NCBI GenBank assembly: GCA_031418715.1
Contig: JANOJL010000031.1
Coordinates: 1 to 64,000, forward strand
Direction of reading: 5' to 3'
DNA: 64,000 nt
Source: JANMDU01 sp031418715
Lineage (GTDB): Bacteria > Pseudomonadota > Gammaproteobacteria > Burkholderiales > Burkholderiaceae_C
The notes under the pieces were generated by a model. The model did not search any database. It worked only from the letters and a program-made list of their open reading frames with translations, and had not been told where the DNA came from. This document shows, one piece after another, positions 41,881 through 52,982 of this stretch. Numbering within the stretch: the first letter of the stretch is position 1; each line of letters starts with the position of its first letter. Made by a program: the position numbers and the translations under genes.

Positions 41881-43374
41881 ATGAATGCTCCTCTGAACCC
41901 AGTTTTGCTACAAAAAGCAGAGCGCCTTGCGCAGATTTTGCTTGCTCTGAAGGCCGTTTTGCCCGCACATGCGATTCTTCATGCGAGTGAAGACACCACG
42001 CCCTATGAATGCGATGGGCTAACGGCCTATCGGCAGCGACCCCTGTGCGTGGTGTTGCCAGAGACGTATGAGCAGATTGCTGCCGTGCTCAAAGCTTGCC
42101 ATGCGATGCAAGTGCCGGTGGTGGCGCGGGGCGCGGGTACGGGCCTCTCGGGCGGTGCGATGCCGCATGCTTTGGGCGTGACGCTCTCTCTGGCCAAGTT
42201 CAACAAGATTTTGAAGATCGATAAATACAGTCGTACGGCGGTGGTGCAATGTGGTGTGCGCAATTTGGCGATCAGCGAAGCGGCGGCGAGCCACGGCCTC
42301 TATTACGCGCCCGATCCGAGCAGCCAAATCGCCTGCACCATTGGCGGCAATGTGGCGGAAAACTCGGGTGGCGTGCACTGCCTGAAATACGGGTTGACAC
42401 TGCATAACGTGCTCAAGGTCAAAGGCTTCACCGTAGAGGGTGAACCCGTGGAATTCGGCTCCGATGCGCTCGATAGCGCTGGCTTAGACTTGCTGCCCCT
42501 GATCGTTGGCTCAGAAGGCATGCTGGCGATCACCACAGAAGTTACAGTGAAGCTCACGCCCAAGCCGCAGCTGGCGCGCTGCATCATGGCCAGCTTTGAT
42601 GATCTGCGCAAGGCAGGCGATGCCGTCGCAGCGGTGATTGCAGCCGGCATCATTCCTGCAGGCTTGGAAATGATGGACAAGCCGATGACAGCGGCGGTAG
42701 AGGATTTCGTGCATGCTGGCTACGACCTAGATGCCGAAGCGATTTTGCTGTGCGAATCGGATGGCACGCCAGAAGAAGTTGAAGAGGAAATAGGCCGGAT
42801 GGCCGGCGTATTGTCTGCGTCGGGTGCTACAAAAATTGCAGTAAGCAAAGATGAAGCAGAGCGCCTGAAATTCTGGAGCGGGCGCAAAAATGCCTTCCCT
42901 GCGAGCGGCCGCATGAGCCCCGATTACATGTGCATGGACAGCACGATTCCGCGCAAGCGCTTGGCGGACATCTTGTTGGCGATCCAAGAGATGGAGAAGA
43001 AGTACCAGCTGCGTTGCGCAAACGTCTTCCACGCAGGCGATGGCAATTTGCATCCGTTGATTTTGTTTGATGCAAACGATGCCGATCAGTTGCACCGGTG
43101 TGAATTGTTTGGCGCTGAGATTTTAGAGACCAGTGTGGCGATGGGCGGCACGGTCACCGGTGAGCATGGCGTGGGCGTGGAGAAACTCAATTCGATGTGC
43201 GTGCAGTTTTCTGCTGCCGAGAATGAGCAGATGTTTGGCGTGAAGCGCGCGTTTGATCCCGTGGGTTTGCTCAATCCTGGGAAGGTGATTCCGACATTGA
43301 ATCGTTGTGCGGAGTATGGGCGGGAGTTGGTGCGCGCTGGGAAAGTCAAGCATCCTGATTTGCCGCGGTTTTAG
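41881..43374 (+). CDS. glcD: FAD-linked glycolate/D-lactate oxidase subunit GlcD
   Basis: A 497-residue flavoprotein of the FAD-linked oxidase family. The FAD pyrophosphate site is VVARGAGTGLSGGAMPHALGV, with PDPSSQIACTIGGNVAENSGG, then the C-terminal VFHAGDGNLHPLILFD and TGEHGVGVEKL motifs. GlcD oxidises glycolate (or D-lactate) at the membrane with GlcE and GlcF, neither of which is in the window downstream, so it may instead be a stand-alone D-2-hydroxyacid dehydrogenase. Confidence 0.85.
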   Translation: MNAPLNPVLLQKAERLAQILLALKAVLPAHAILHASEDTTPYECDGLTAYRQRPLCVVLPETYEQIAAVLKACHAMQVPVVARGAGTGLSGGAMPHALGVTLSLAKFNKILKIDKYSRTAVVQCGVRNLAISEAAASHGLYYAPDPSSQIACTIGGNVAENSGGVHCLKYGLTLHNVLKVKGFTVEGEPVEFGSDALDSAGLDLLPLIVGSEGMLAITTEVTVKLTPKPQLARCIMASFDDLRKAGDAVAAVIAAGIIPAGLEMMDKPMTAAVEDFVHAGYDLDAEAILLCESDGTPEEVEEEIGRMAGVLSASGATKIAVSKDEAERLKFWSGRKNAFPASGRMSPDYMCMDSTIPRKRLADILLAIQEMEKKYQLRCANVFHAGDGNLHPLILFDANDADQLHRCELFGAEILETSVAMGGTVTGEHGVGVEKLNSMCVQFSAAENEQMFGVKRAFDPVGLLNPGKVIPTLNRCAEYGRELVRAGKVKHPDLPRF

Positions 43375-43426
43375 TTTTTTTTACGCTTTGTGGGTTGGCA
43401 CTCTATGGCCTGTGGAAGCCGTATTC

Positions 43427-43503
43427 GGGCTGTCCCACGCGGCGAGGTAAAGGAGGAATGCGGGCGCAGCCCGCAGGGGGACACGAGCAGCGTGGGACAG
43501 CCC
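43427..43503. repeat. Nested inverted repeat (second repeat family)
   Basis: Outer arms GGGCTGTCCCACGC (43427-43440) and GCGTGGGACAGCCC (43490-43503), a perfect 14 bp, enclose an inner perfect stem TGCGGGC/GCCCGCA (43459-43475) and a GGAGG. I recall similar intergenic cruciform repeats in other Comamonadaceae genomes. It lies between two convergent genes, so it may also end transcripts. Confidence 0.8.
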
Positions 43504-43540
43504 AAGCGCAGCCGTGACCGCGCGTTCTAAAGAAAAACCT

Positions 43541-44692
43541 TCAAGCCGCCAAAGGCTGAGCCACAAGCCCGAGTTGATCCAAAGCATGCGACAAATGCGA
43601 CACCGTGCGGTCCACGTTATGCCACTTATCGAGGCCGAACAAACCAATCCGAAACGTCTTGAAGTCTGCGCCTTCATCGCATTGCAGTGGCACGCCTGCT
43701 GCAGTCTGCAAACCCTGCGCCAAGAACTTTTTGCTCGATTGCAATTCAGGATCGTTGGTATAGCTCACCACCACGCCCGGTGCTTTAAATCCTTCTGCCG
43801 CAACACTTTGGATGCCGCGTGATTCGAACAGCGCACGCACTTTCGCGCCGAGCTCAAGCTGCTCATCGCGCACTTTCGCATAGCCGTAGAGCTGCGTCTC
43901 TTTCATCACCGCGCACAGGCGCGTGAGGGCATCGGTAGGTAGGGTGGTGTGATAAGCATGTGCGCCGCTTTCATAGGTTTCCATGATTTGCAGCCATTTC
44001 TTCAGATCGGCGGCGAAACTCGTGCTGGTGGTGCTATCAATAGCGGAGCGTGCTCGCTCGCTGAGCATCACCATCGCGCAGCAAGGCGAGCTGCTCCAAC
44101 CTTTTTGCGGGGCGGAGATAAGCACGTCCACGCCCGTGCCTTTCATATCGACCCACATTGCGCCCGAGGCGATGCAATCGAGCACGAAAAGGCCGCCTAC
44201 CGCATGCACGGCATCAGCGACTTGCTTCAAATAATCATCCGGCAAAACCATGCCGGCGGAGGTTTCGACGTGAGGGGCGAAGACGACTGAGGGTTTGATC
44301 TCGGTGATTTTTGCGACGACTTCGGTGATCGGCGCTGGCACCCAAGGTTGCTGTACGCCTTTGCTCACGGGGCGGGCTTTGAGAACGGTTGCTTGATCTG
44401 TGATCTTGCCCATGTCGATGATCTGCGTCCAGCGGTAGGAAAACCAACCATTGCGAATGATGATCACGGGTTTGTCGCCCGCGAATTGCCGTGCCACCGA
44501 CTCCATGCCAAATGTGCCGCTGCCGGGAACCAAGGCCACGCTGTGCGCGTTGTAAACCGTCTTGAGCATGCCAGAGATATCGCGCATAACGCCGCCGAAT
44601 TGTTGGCTCATATGGTTGAGCGAGCGGTCGGTGTAGACCACAGAAAATTCAAGCAGACCACTGGGGTCAACGTTGGGCAGTAATCCGGGCAT
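43541..44692 (-). CDS. Class V aminotransferase (alanine-glyoxylate/serine-pyruvate type)
   Basis: A 383-residue PLP enzyme. LVPGSGTFGMESVARQF, FAPHVETSAGMVLPDDYL, LFVLDCIASGAMWVDM and the PLP-lysine motif ISAPQKGWSSSPCCAMVML fit class V aminotransferases of the alanine-glyoxylate/serine-pyruvate type. Together with the neighbouring glycolate oxidase, which forms glyoxylate, transamination of glyoxylate is an attractive but unproven role. The start MPGLLPNVDPSG is set by GAGGAG seven bases upstream. Confidence 0.88.
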   Translation of the reverse strand: MPGLLPNVDPSGLLEFSVVYTDRSLNHMSQQFGGVMRDISGMLKTVYNAHSVALVPGSGTFGMESVARQFAGDKPVIIIRNGWFSYRWTQIIDMGKITDQATVLKARPVSKGVQQPWVPAPITEVVAKITEIKPSVVFAPHVETSAGMVLPDDYLKQVADAVHAVGGLFVLDCIASGAMWVDMKGTGVDVLISAPQKGWSSSPCCAMVMLSERARSAIDSTTSTSFAADLKKWLQIMETYESGAHAYHTTLPTDALTRLCAVMKETQLYGYAKVRDEQLELGAKVRALFESRGIQSVAAEGFKAPGVVVSYTNDPELQSSKKFLAQGLQTAAGVPLQCDEGADFKTFRIGLFGLDKWHNVDRTVSHLSHALDQLGLVAQPLAA

Positions 44693-44755
44693 GATGAGCT
44701 CCTCAAAAATCAGGCAGGGCAGTGAGATTAGCACAGCCAGCGAGGGGCTGCATGG

Positions 44756-45265
44756 TTATTTGGCGGCGGCTTTAACGTGCTCTCGGGCAGTGGCCAAGCG
44801 CTCATCCAGAATCGCGCCAATGAAATCAGCCGAGGCCACGCCTTCGATGCGTTGAGCGATCTCTTGGCCTTCGCGGTTGAAGAAGAGCAGGGTAGGTGTA
44901 TTCGTGATCTTGAATGCGGCGCTCCAGGCGGCGGGCGTGACGCGTTGTGCTTTGAAATCTTGCAATGCGCGGCTGCGCTCGTTGATCATGAGTTCGTAGG
45001 CGGCGACGCCTTCGCTTTGCATGGGGCCGAGGTAATTGCGGCGCAGCAGCTCGCACCACGGACAGCCGGGCAGGCTCACCATGAGCACCATTGGCTCGCC
45101 GCGTGCGTTGGCTTGCGCTGCGGCTTGGCGCATGTCTGCTGGCCAAGGGAGAAGCGGTGTTTTTGCGGTATTTTTAGAGCTATTTTGCGCTATAGCCGGC
45201 AAAAAATATGCGCAGAGTGCTACTGAAGATATAGCATGAGCGATGAAGATTCGGCGTGTGTTCAT
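44756..45265 (-). CDS. Exported thioredoxin-fold protein
   Basis: A 169-residue protein with a signal peptide (residues 1-28, cleavage after AIA-Q likely) and a thioredoxin-type motif CPWCELL near residue 67; TPTLLFFNREGQEIAQRIEG is the cis-Pro strand. It probably works in the periplasm as a thiol reductant or oxidant. The signal peptide core is encoded by dispersed repeat copy 15. The start ATG overlaps the stop of the broken hydrolase gene upstream (ATGA). Confidence 0.85.
   Translation of the reverse strand: MNTRRIFIAHAISSVALCAYFLPAIAQNSSKNTAKTPLLPWPADMRQAAAQANARGEPMVLMVSLPGCPWCELLRRNYLGPMQSEGVAAYELMINERSRALQDFKAQRVTPAAWSAAFKITNTPTLLFFNREGQEIAQRIEGVASADFIGAILDERLATAREHVKAAAK
45184..45236 (-). 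repeat. Dispersed repeat copy 15 (signal peptide of exported thioredoxin)
   Basis: ATAGCCGGC, ATATGCGCAGAGTGCTACTG and ATATAGCA blocks. In the gene sense it encodes HAISSVALCAYFLPAIAQ, the hydrophobic core and cleavage region of the signal peptide. Confidence 0.8.
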
Positions 45266-45815
45266 TGTGCGCAACTCAGTAACACATCGGCCAATTCACG
45301 CGGGCTGCTCACCATCGGATCGTGCCCGGTGTTCATGACCACGAGTTTGGCCTTCGGCAGTCAATGGCCATCCCAAGTGGCGCTGCTTCTAGCGCGTTCG
45401 CGGCTGATGTTGATGGTGGCCAGCGGAGGGTTGACGCAATCGACAAAAGTGCGCGGTACTGCGCCCAAGCGCACCATGTCGAACTGGAGCGGATCGGTGT
45501 AAGGAGCAAAAGGGTGTGGTGTTTGCCGGCGATTGACCCAGGTGGCGTCAGCGCCCTCTAAGCCAAAAACGCTGGCATCTGGTGGATTAAAAGCGTTTAA
45601 AGGGTGCGTGGCGGTGGCGGCGGCGCGTGCGCTGCGCGTGGCTTCAGTGTGTATGTCGCCCCAAGCCTCTCCCGGCTTGGGCACACTGGCATCTAGATAC
45701 ACCAGATGGCGTAGGCGAAGGTGGGATGGCTGCGCTGCAAGCAGGCGATCCGCAGCACCCGACTCCAGCACCATGCGCCATGCCAAGCGCCGTGAATCAA
45801 AACGAAATTTGTCAT
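45262..45815 (-). pseudogene. Alpha/beta hydrolase, degenerate
   Basis: Starting at an ATG at 45813-45815 (after GAGGA), MTNFVLIHGAWHGAWCWSRVL is the start of an alpha/beta hydrolase with the oxyanion HGAWHGAW. The next 60 or so residues, which should include the GHSxG nucleophile, are missing and the frame shifts; the later part (HLVYLDASVPKPGE...TWVNRRQTPHPFAPYTDPLQFD) continues in another frame. A TGA replaces the Trp expected after TWDGH, and the true end LPKAKLVVMNTGHDPMVSSPRELADVLL follows, retaining the catalytic His. So it has an internal deletion, a frameshift and a nonsense change. Confidence 0.75.
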
Positions 45816-45874
45816 AGCCCATCCTCTGAAATGCCTTACAAAAACCGTATTTTGCTTCCAAACGATAATAAGAC

Positions 45875-46360
45875 ATGTTTTTTAAGCAAAATTGGTACTT
45901 CCCCGTTATAAAACATGCGCGGAGTGCTATTAAATTTATAGTCATGTCTTCAGCCGCTTTGAGCCTGCTGGCATGCACGCCGACCTTCAATTGGCGCGAC
46001 GTGAGCTTTGAGCAAGCGCCTGTGACGGCCTTGCTGCCTTGCAAACCAGATCGCGGCTCCCGCCCAGTCGAGCTGGCGGGGCAAAAGCTGACGATACACA
46101 TGGCGGGCTGCGAAGCGGGCGGGGCGATGTTTGCCATTGCACTGGTCGAGTTGAGCGATTCGCAGCAAAGCAAATCCGTGTTGAGCGAACTGCAAGCCGA
46201 CAAAAAAGCTACGCATCGTAAGCTGCTCGCGCATGGCAAACACATCGTGCAAGCCAGTGTGTATGGCCAGCCCAGTGAGGGGCGCGATGGGCCGGGGGCG
46301 CTGAGCGCGCAGGCGGTGGAAACGTTTTTGGGCAGCTTGGCGTTGGTGGGCGCGAAATGA
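45875..46360 (+). CDS. Hypothetical lipoprotein
   Basis: A 161-residue (or 138-residue) protein with lipobox LLAC followed by TPTFNWRDVSF. I do not recognise the family beyond resemblance to short Burkholderiales lipoproteins with PVTALLPCKPDRGSRPVELAGQ. Two starts are possible: ATG 45875 gives a signal peptide with a charged n-region (KHARSAIK) encoded by dispersed repeat copy 16, while ATG 45944 gives a very short one without positive charge. Neither has a clear ribosome site. It overlaps the MFS gene by ATGA, so the two are probably coupled. Confidence 0.6.
   Translation: MFFKQNWYFPVIKHARSAIKFIVMSSAALSLLACTPTFNWRDVSFEQAPVTALLPCKPDRGSRPVELAGQKLTIHMAGCEAGGAMFAIALVELSDSQQSKSVLSELQADKKATHRKLLAHGKHIVQASVYGQPSEGRDGPGALSAQAVETFLGSLALVGAK
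45878..45943 (-). repeat. Dispersed repeat copy 16 (reverse, at lipoprotein start)
   Basis: TTTTTTAAGCAAAATTGGTA, CCCGTTATAAAACATGCGC, GGAGTGCTATTAAATTTATAG: full length. It supplies the n-region of the lipoprotein signal if the upstream ATG is used. Confidence 0.9.
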
Positions 46361-47619
46361 GCCAAGCAGATTCAGGCGGCATGCCGCGTGGCTTGGTGGT
46401 GCAGGTGTTTCTGGCATTCGCCTTGGCGTACTTCATGTCGGCTTTGATCCGCGCGATCACGGCGACGCTTTCGCCTTCTTTGCAGCAAGAATTCTCTCTC
46501 GGCTCGGGCGATCTGGGCTTGCTCGCTGGCGGCTACTTTTTGGGCTTTGCACTCACGCAACTGCCACTAGGCCGTTGGCTGGATGCCTACGGCCCCAAGC
46601 GCGTGATTTTGTGTTTTCTGGCGGTGGCCGTGGTGGGCTGCTTGGCATTTGCTGCTGCGCCGAATTTCGCCGGGCTGTTGGCTGCACGGATTCTTTGCGG
46701 CATCGGCGTGAGTGCTTGCCTGATGGCGCCTCTCACGGCCTATCGCCTGTGGTTCAAGCCAGAGATTCAACTGCGTGTCAGCTCGTGGATGCTGATGACG
46801 GGTTCGCTCGGTATGGTGGCTTCGACATTGCCTGTGCAATGGCTGTTGCCGCAAACCGGCTGGCGGCCTATTTTTGTATTGCTCGCGCTGATGGTGGGTG
46901 TGGCGATGGCTGTGTTGGCTTGGCGGCTGCCTCAAGCGCCGCCAAAGCTCGCAATGCCGAGCGGTGGCTTGATCGCCAGTTACCGGGTGATTTGGCAGCA
47001 TCCGTATGTGAAGCGCCATTTTTGGCTCGGCTTTTTCAGTTATGGCGGCTTGATGGCGATGCAAACACTGTGGGCGGGGCCTTGGTTGGTGCAGGTGAGT
47101 GGGCAAACGCCTGCGCAGGCGGCCGCGGGCTTGTTTTGGCTCAACGTGGGCATGCTTGTCACATTTTGGTCTTGGGGCGTGTTGAATCCGTATTTCACGA
47201 AGCGCGGCTGGGATGCGGATCGCATGATCAGTTTGGGCATGCCTTGCGGATTGATCATGACAGCTGTGATTTGCCTTATGGGCCACCATGTGACTTGGTG
47301 GGTTTGGGCGTTGTTTTGTATGGGGTCAAGCTTCATGAGCTTGGCCTTGCCCGCGGTGGGTATGGCTTTTCCGAAAGAGCTGGCAGGCCGGGCGCTGAGT
47401 TTCTACAATCTGGTAATTTTCAGCGGCGTGTTCGTCGTGCAATGGGGCATGGGGCTATTGATCGATCTTTTCAAGCGCTTGGGTCTGAACGTAGAAAATG
47501 CCTTCCAAGCCGCTCTTGGGGTATTCCTGATCTGCAGTATTGGCGGATACCTGCGATTTGTTTTGGATAATCGGAGCACGGCGCAACAAGCTGCGCCCGC
47601 CGATCCCCTGCCTACATAA
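46357..47619 (+). CDS. Major facilitator superfamily transporter
   Basis: A 420-residue inner-membrane protein with about 12 membrane segments. The first-loop MFS motif is GRWLDAYGPKRVIL (after LTQLPL), preceded by LGSGDLGLLAGGYFLGF, and a large central loop precedes the second half. The substrate is unknown; the sequence resembles NNP/sugar-phosphate-like antiporters in general form only. It starts within the stop of the upstream lipoprotein gene. Confidence 0.85.
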   Translation: MSQADSGGMPRGLVVQVFLAFALAYFMSALIRAITATLSPSLQQEFSLGSGDLGLLAGGYFLGFALTQLPLGRWLDAYGPKRVILCFLAVAVVGCLAFAAAPNFAGLLAARILCGIGVSACLMAPLTAYRLWFKPEIQLRVSSWMLMTGSLGMVASTLPVQWLLPQTGWRPIFVLLALMVGVAMAVLAWRLPQAPPKLAMPSGGLIASYRVIWQHPYVKRHFWLGFFSYGGLMAMQTLWAGPWLVQVSGQTPAQAAAGLFWLNVGMLVTFWSWGVLNPYFTKRGWDADRMISLGMPCGLIMTAVICLMGHHVTWWVWALFCMGSSFMSLALPAVGMAFPKELAGRALSFYNLVIFSGVFVVQWGMGLLIDLFKRLGLNVENAFQAALGVFLICSIGGYLRFVLDNRSTAQQAAPADPLPT

Positions 47620-47629
47620 GCTGCTCCCA

Positions 47630-48073
47630 GTGAACCATATTCTTATCATCGCCCATGCGCCGCTGGCCTCCGCTCTGAAGGCCTGCGCTTTGCATGTGTT
47701 TCCTGATTGCGATTCAGCCGTGTCGGCGATGGATGTGCCGCCCAATATGCCACCTCAAGAGAGCTTGGCGCAATTGCGCATGATGCTTGCGCAAGCGCCT
47801 GCGCGTGATGCGCTGCTGCTCACCGATGTGTTTGGCGCAACGCCTTCCAACGTCGCCAAGCAACTCACCGACGGCATCAACACGCGCCTACTCACAGGTG
47901 TGAACCTACCGATGCTGCTGCGCGCCATCACCTACCGCCACGAACCACTAGAGACGCTGGTACAGCGTGCGCTGGCCGGCGGCTCGCAAGGTGTGATGCA
48001 AGTGGCCGTCACCGCTCCACAAAATCAAAATAGAAAAAACTATGATCCAAACGACCATCAAAGTCAGCAATAA
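47630..48073 (+). CDS. PTS EIIA component (mannose family)
   Basis: A 147-residue protein with the mannose-family EIIA fold: NHILIIAHAPLASALKA, where the His of the AHAPLA motif is the likely phosphorylation site, then DALLLTDVFGATPSNVAKQL and LTGVNLPMLLRAI. GTG 47630 is the start; it overlaps the following ptsH. As no membrane EIIC/EIID gene is adjacent, it is probably a regulatory component, as in the betaproteobacterial PTS with links to PHB or nitrogen metabolism (inference). Confidence 0.85.
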   Translation: MNHILIIAHAPLASALKACALHVFPDCDSAVSAMDVPPNMPPQESLAQLRMMLAQAPARDALLLTDVFGATPSNVAKQLTDGINTRLLTGVNLPMLLRAITYRHEPLETLVQRALAGGSQGVMQVAVTAPQNQNRKNYDPNDHQSQQ

Positions 48074-48311
48074 ACTGGGGTTGCATGCCCGAGCATCGGC
48101 CAAACTCACCAAAATGGCGGGCAGCTTCCCTTGTGAAGTGTGGCTCTCGCGCGGGGAGAGAAAAGTCAACGCCAAATCCATCATGGGCGTGATGATGCTG
48201 GCTGCGGGCATTGGCTCGGATGTGGTGTTGGAAACGAATGGTGATCAGGAGCAGGCGGCGAATGATGCGATCGCTGGTTTGTTCGCAGATAAATTTGGGG
48301 AAGGCGAGTGA
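48042..48311 (+). CDS. ptsH: Phosphocarrier protein HPr
   Basis: An 89-residue protein with the phosphorylatable His in NKLGLHARASAKLTK (His15 position) and the SRGERKVNAKSIMGVMMLAAGIGSDV region with the Ser46-type site. It carries phosphate from EI to EIIA. Overlaps both neighbours in a tight three-gene unit. Confidence 0.93.
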   Translation: MIQTTIKVSNKLGLHARASAKLTKMAGSFPCEVWLSRGERKVNAKSIMGVMMLAAGIGSDVVLETNGDQEQAANDAIAGLFADKFGEGE

Positions 48312-50056
48312 CATTTAGTATCCACGGCATCGCAGTCTCCAGTGGCATTGCCATTGGCCGCGCCGTGCTGGTTGCTTCGGGCCGTGCGGATGTGGCGCAT
48401 TATTTCATTGAGCCTGGGCAGGTCGAAGCTGAGTTGCTCCGCGTGAAAGAGGCGAAAAACACGGTGGTGGATGAGCTGATTCGGCTGCAACACGGTGTGG
48501 TGATGCGCGAAGCAAAAGACGCGCCTGCAGAGATTGCGGCGCTGATTGATGTGCACATGATGCTCCTGCAAGATCAGACCTTGCAAGACGGTGTCATGCA
48601 TTGGATCAACGAGCGGCGTTACAACGCCGAATGGGCGCTCGTCACACAGTTTGAAGTCTTGGCGCGGCAATTTGATGAGATGGAAGACGAATACCTGCGT
48701 GAGCGCAAAGGCGATCTGGAACAGGTGGTGGAGCGGGTTCTCAAGGTCTTGCAGGGCAAGCCTTCTGAGTTGCCGCATGTGGCGGCTGAGCAGGGCGAGA
48801 ATGCTGCGCTGGTGTTGATCTCGCATGATCTCTCACCTGCAGACATGCTGCAATTCAAAGATTCGGTGTTTGCTGGATTCGTGACCGATGTGGGCGGCAA
48901 AACCTCGCACACAGCGATTGTTGCGCGAAGCATGGATATTCCGGCGGTGGTGGGCGCGCGCACGGCGAGCCAGCTGATTCGCCAAGACGATTGGATCATC
49001 ATCGATGGCGATGCGGGCGTGATCGTGGTCGATCCCTCTGCGGCGATATTGTTGCAATACCGTGATCGCCAGCAAATTGCACTGCTCGAGCGCGAGCAAT
49101 TGCAGCGCTTGAAGCACACGTCGACCGTCACCAAAGATGGTCAAGCGGTGGAGCTGTTGGCCAACATTGAGCGCCCAGAAGACACACTGGCTGCGATTGA
49201 AGCGGGCGCAGTGGGTGTGGGTTTGTTTCGGAGTGAGTTTTTGTTCATGGGGCGTGCTGGCAAGCTGCCCGATGAAGAGGAGCAATATGCGGCTTACCGC
49301 AAAGCGGTGGAAGGCATGCAAGGTCTGCCGGTGACGATTCGCACAGTGGATGTGGGCGCAGACAAACCACTGGATGGCAGTAGCGCGCGTGCGGCGGCCC
49401 GTGATGAATCGCATCTGAATCCGGCGCTGGGCTTGCGAGCGATCCGTTGGTGTTTGACAGAGCCCATGATGTTTCGCACGCAGCTTCGCGCGATTTTACG
49501 AGCCGCTGTACATGGGCAGATCAAGCTCTTGATCCCGATGTTGACTTCGGCGGCAGAAATCCAGCAAACTTTGAAACTGCTGGATCAGGCGCGCCAAGAG
49601 CTGGATAAAAGCGGTGTGGCTTATGGCAATTTAAAACTGGGCGCGATGATCGAGATTCCAGCTGCGGCGCTCTGCCTGCCGGTTTTCCTCAAGTATTTTG
49701 ATTTCCTCTCGCTCGGAACAAATGATTTGATCCAGTACACGCTGGCGATTGACCGCGCCGATGAATCCGTGGCGCATTTGTACGATCCTTTGCATCCGGC
49801 CGTCTTGCAGCTGATCGCCAACACGATTCGCCTGTGCAACGAAGCGGGCAAAGAGGTGAGCGTGTGCGGCGAGATGGCGGGCGACGCGAGCATGACACGC
49901 CTGCTGTTGGGCATGGGGCTGCGCAGCTTTTCGATGCACCCCAGCCAAATCCTCACGGTAAAGCGTGAAGTGTTGGCGGCTCACACGGTGCAACTCACCA
50001 CACTCGCACGCAAGGTGCTCAAGAGTGACGATCCTGTGATGCTATTAAATAAATAG
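48308..50056 (+). CDS. ptsI: PTS enzyme I (phosphoenolpyruvate-protein phosphotransferase)
   Basis: A 582-residue enzyme that transfers phosphate from PEP to HPr. GGKTSHTAIVARSMDIPAVVG holds the active His; FRSEFLFMGR, the substrate-binding RTVDVGADKPL, DSHLNPALGLRAIR and VSVCGEMAGD (active-site Cys) are in order. GTG start overlaps ptsH stop. The final codons and TAG stop lie in dispersed repeat copy 17, so the native C-terminus may have been altered by a few residues (MLLNK). Confidence 0.94.
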   Translation: MTFSIHGIAVSSGIAIGRAVLVASGRADVAHYFIEPGQVEAELLRVKEAKNTVVDELIRLQHGVVMREAKDAPAEIAALIDVHMMLLQDQTLQDGVMHWINERRYNAEWALVTQFEVLARQFDEMEDEYLRERKGDLEQVVERVLKVLQGKPSELPHVAAEQGENAALVLISHDLSPADMLQFKDSVFAGFVTDVGGKTSHTAIVARSMDIPAVVGARTASQLIRQDDWIIIDGDAGVIVVDPSAAILLQYRDRQQIALLEREQLQRLKHTSTVTKDGQAVELLANIERPEDTLAAIEAGAVGVGLFRSEFLFMGRAGKLPDEEEQYAAYRKAVEGMQGLPVTIRTVDVGADKPLDGSSARAAARDESHLNPALGLRAIRWCLTEPMMFRTQLRAILRAAVHGQIKLLIPMLTSAAEIQQTLKLLDQARQELDKSGVAYGNLKLGAMIEIPAAALCLPVFLKYFDFLSLGTNDLIQYTLAIDRADESVAHLYDPLHPAVLQLIANTIRLCNEAGKEVSVCGEMAGDASMTRLLLGMGLRSFSMHPSQILTVKREVLAAHTVQLTTLARKVLKSDDPVMLLNK

Positions 50057-50105
50057 CATTCCACTTAGTTTTTATAACGGCTAAGAGCCCATTTTGTTCA
50101 AAAAG
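50041..50105 (+). repeat. Dispersed repeat copy 17 (forward; supplies the ptsI stop)
   Basis: GCTATTAAATAAATAGC arm, TTTTTATAACGGCTAAGAGCC, ATTTTGTTCAAAAA. The left arm encodes the last codons and the stop codon of ptsI. Confidence 0.9.
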
Positions 50106-50168
50106 TGATGTTGAGTCAGTGATTGAAAATCTGCCGCCGAAACATCGCTGTGCTAGCATAGTCCCCCA

Positions 50169-52978
<2,810 letters not shown>

Positions 52979-52982
<4 letters not shown>

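Noticed and set aside
42820..42875. GGTGCTACAAAAATTGCAG followed by GCAGAGCGCCTGAAATT in glcD resembles the repeat.
   Set aside because: The protein here matches the normal GlcD family segment DEAERLKFWSGRKNAFP without extra residues.
44030..44060. GCTATCAATAGCGGAGCG in the class V aminotransferase gene.
   Set aside because: Only the short arm matches; no TATAACGG or AGAGCC block follows and no extra length is evident.
45361..46365. A long minus-strand frame reading through the hydrolase remnant and the lipoprotein gene.
   Set aside because: Its upstream part is a shadow of the lipoprotein gene; only the hydrolase part is meaningful and is described as a pseudogene.
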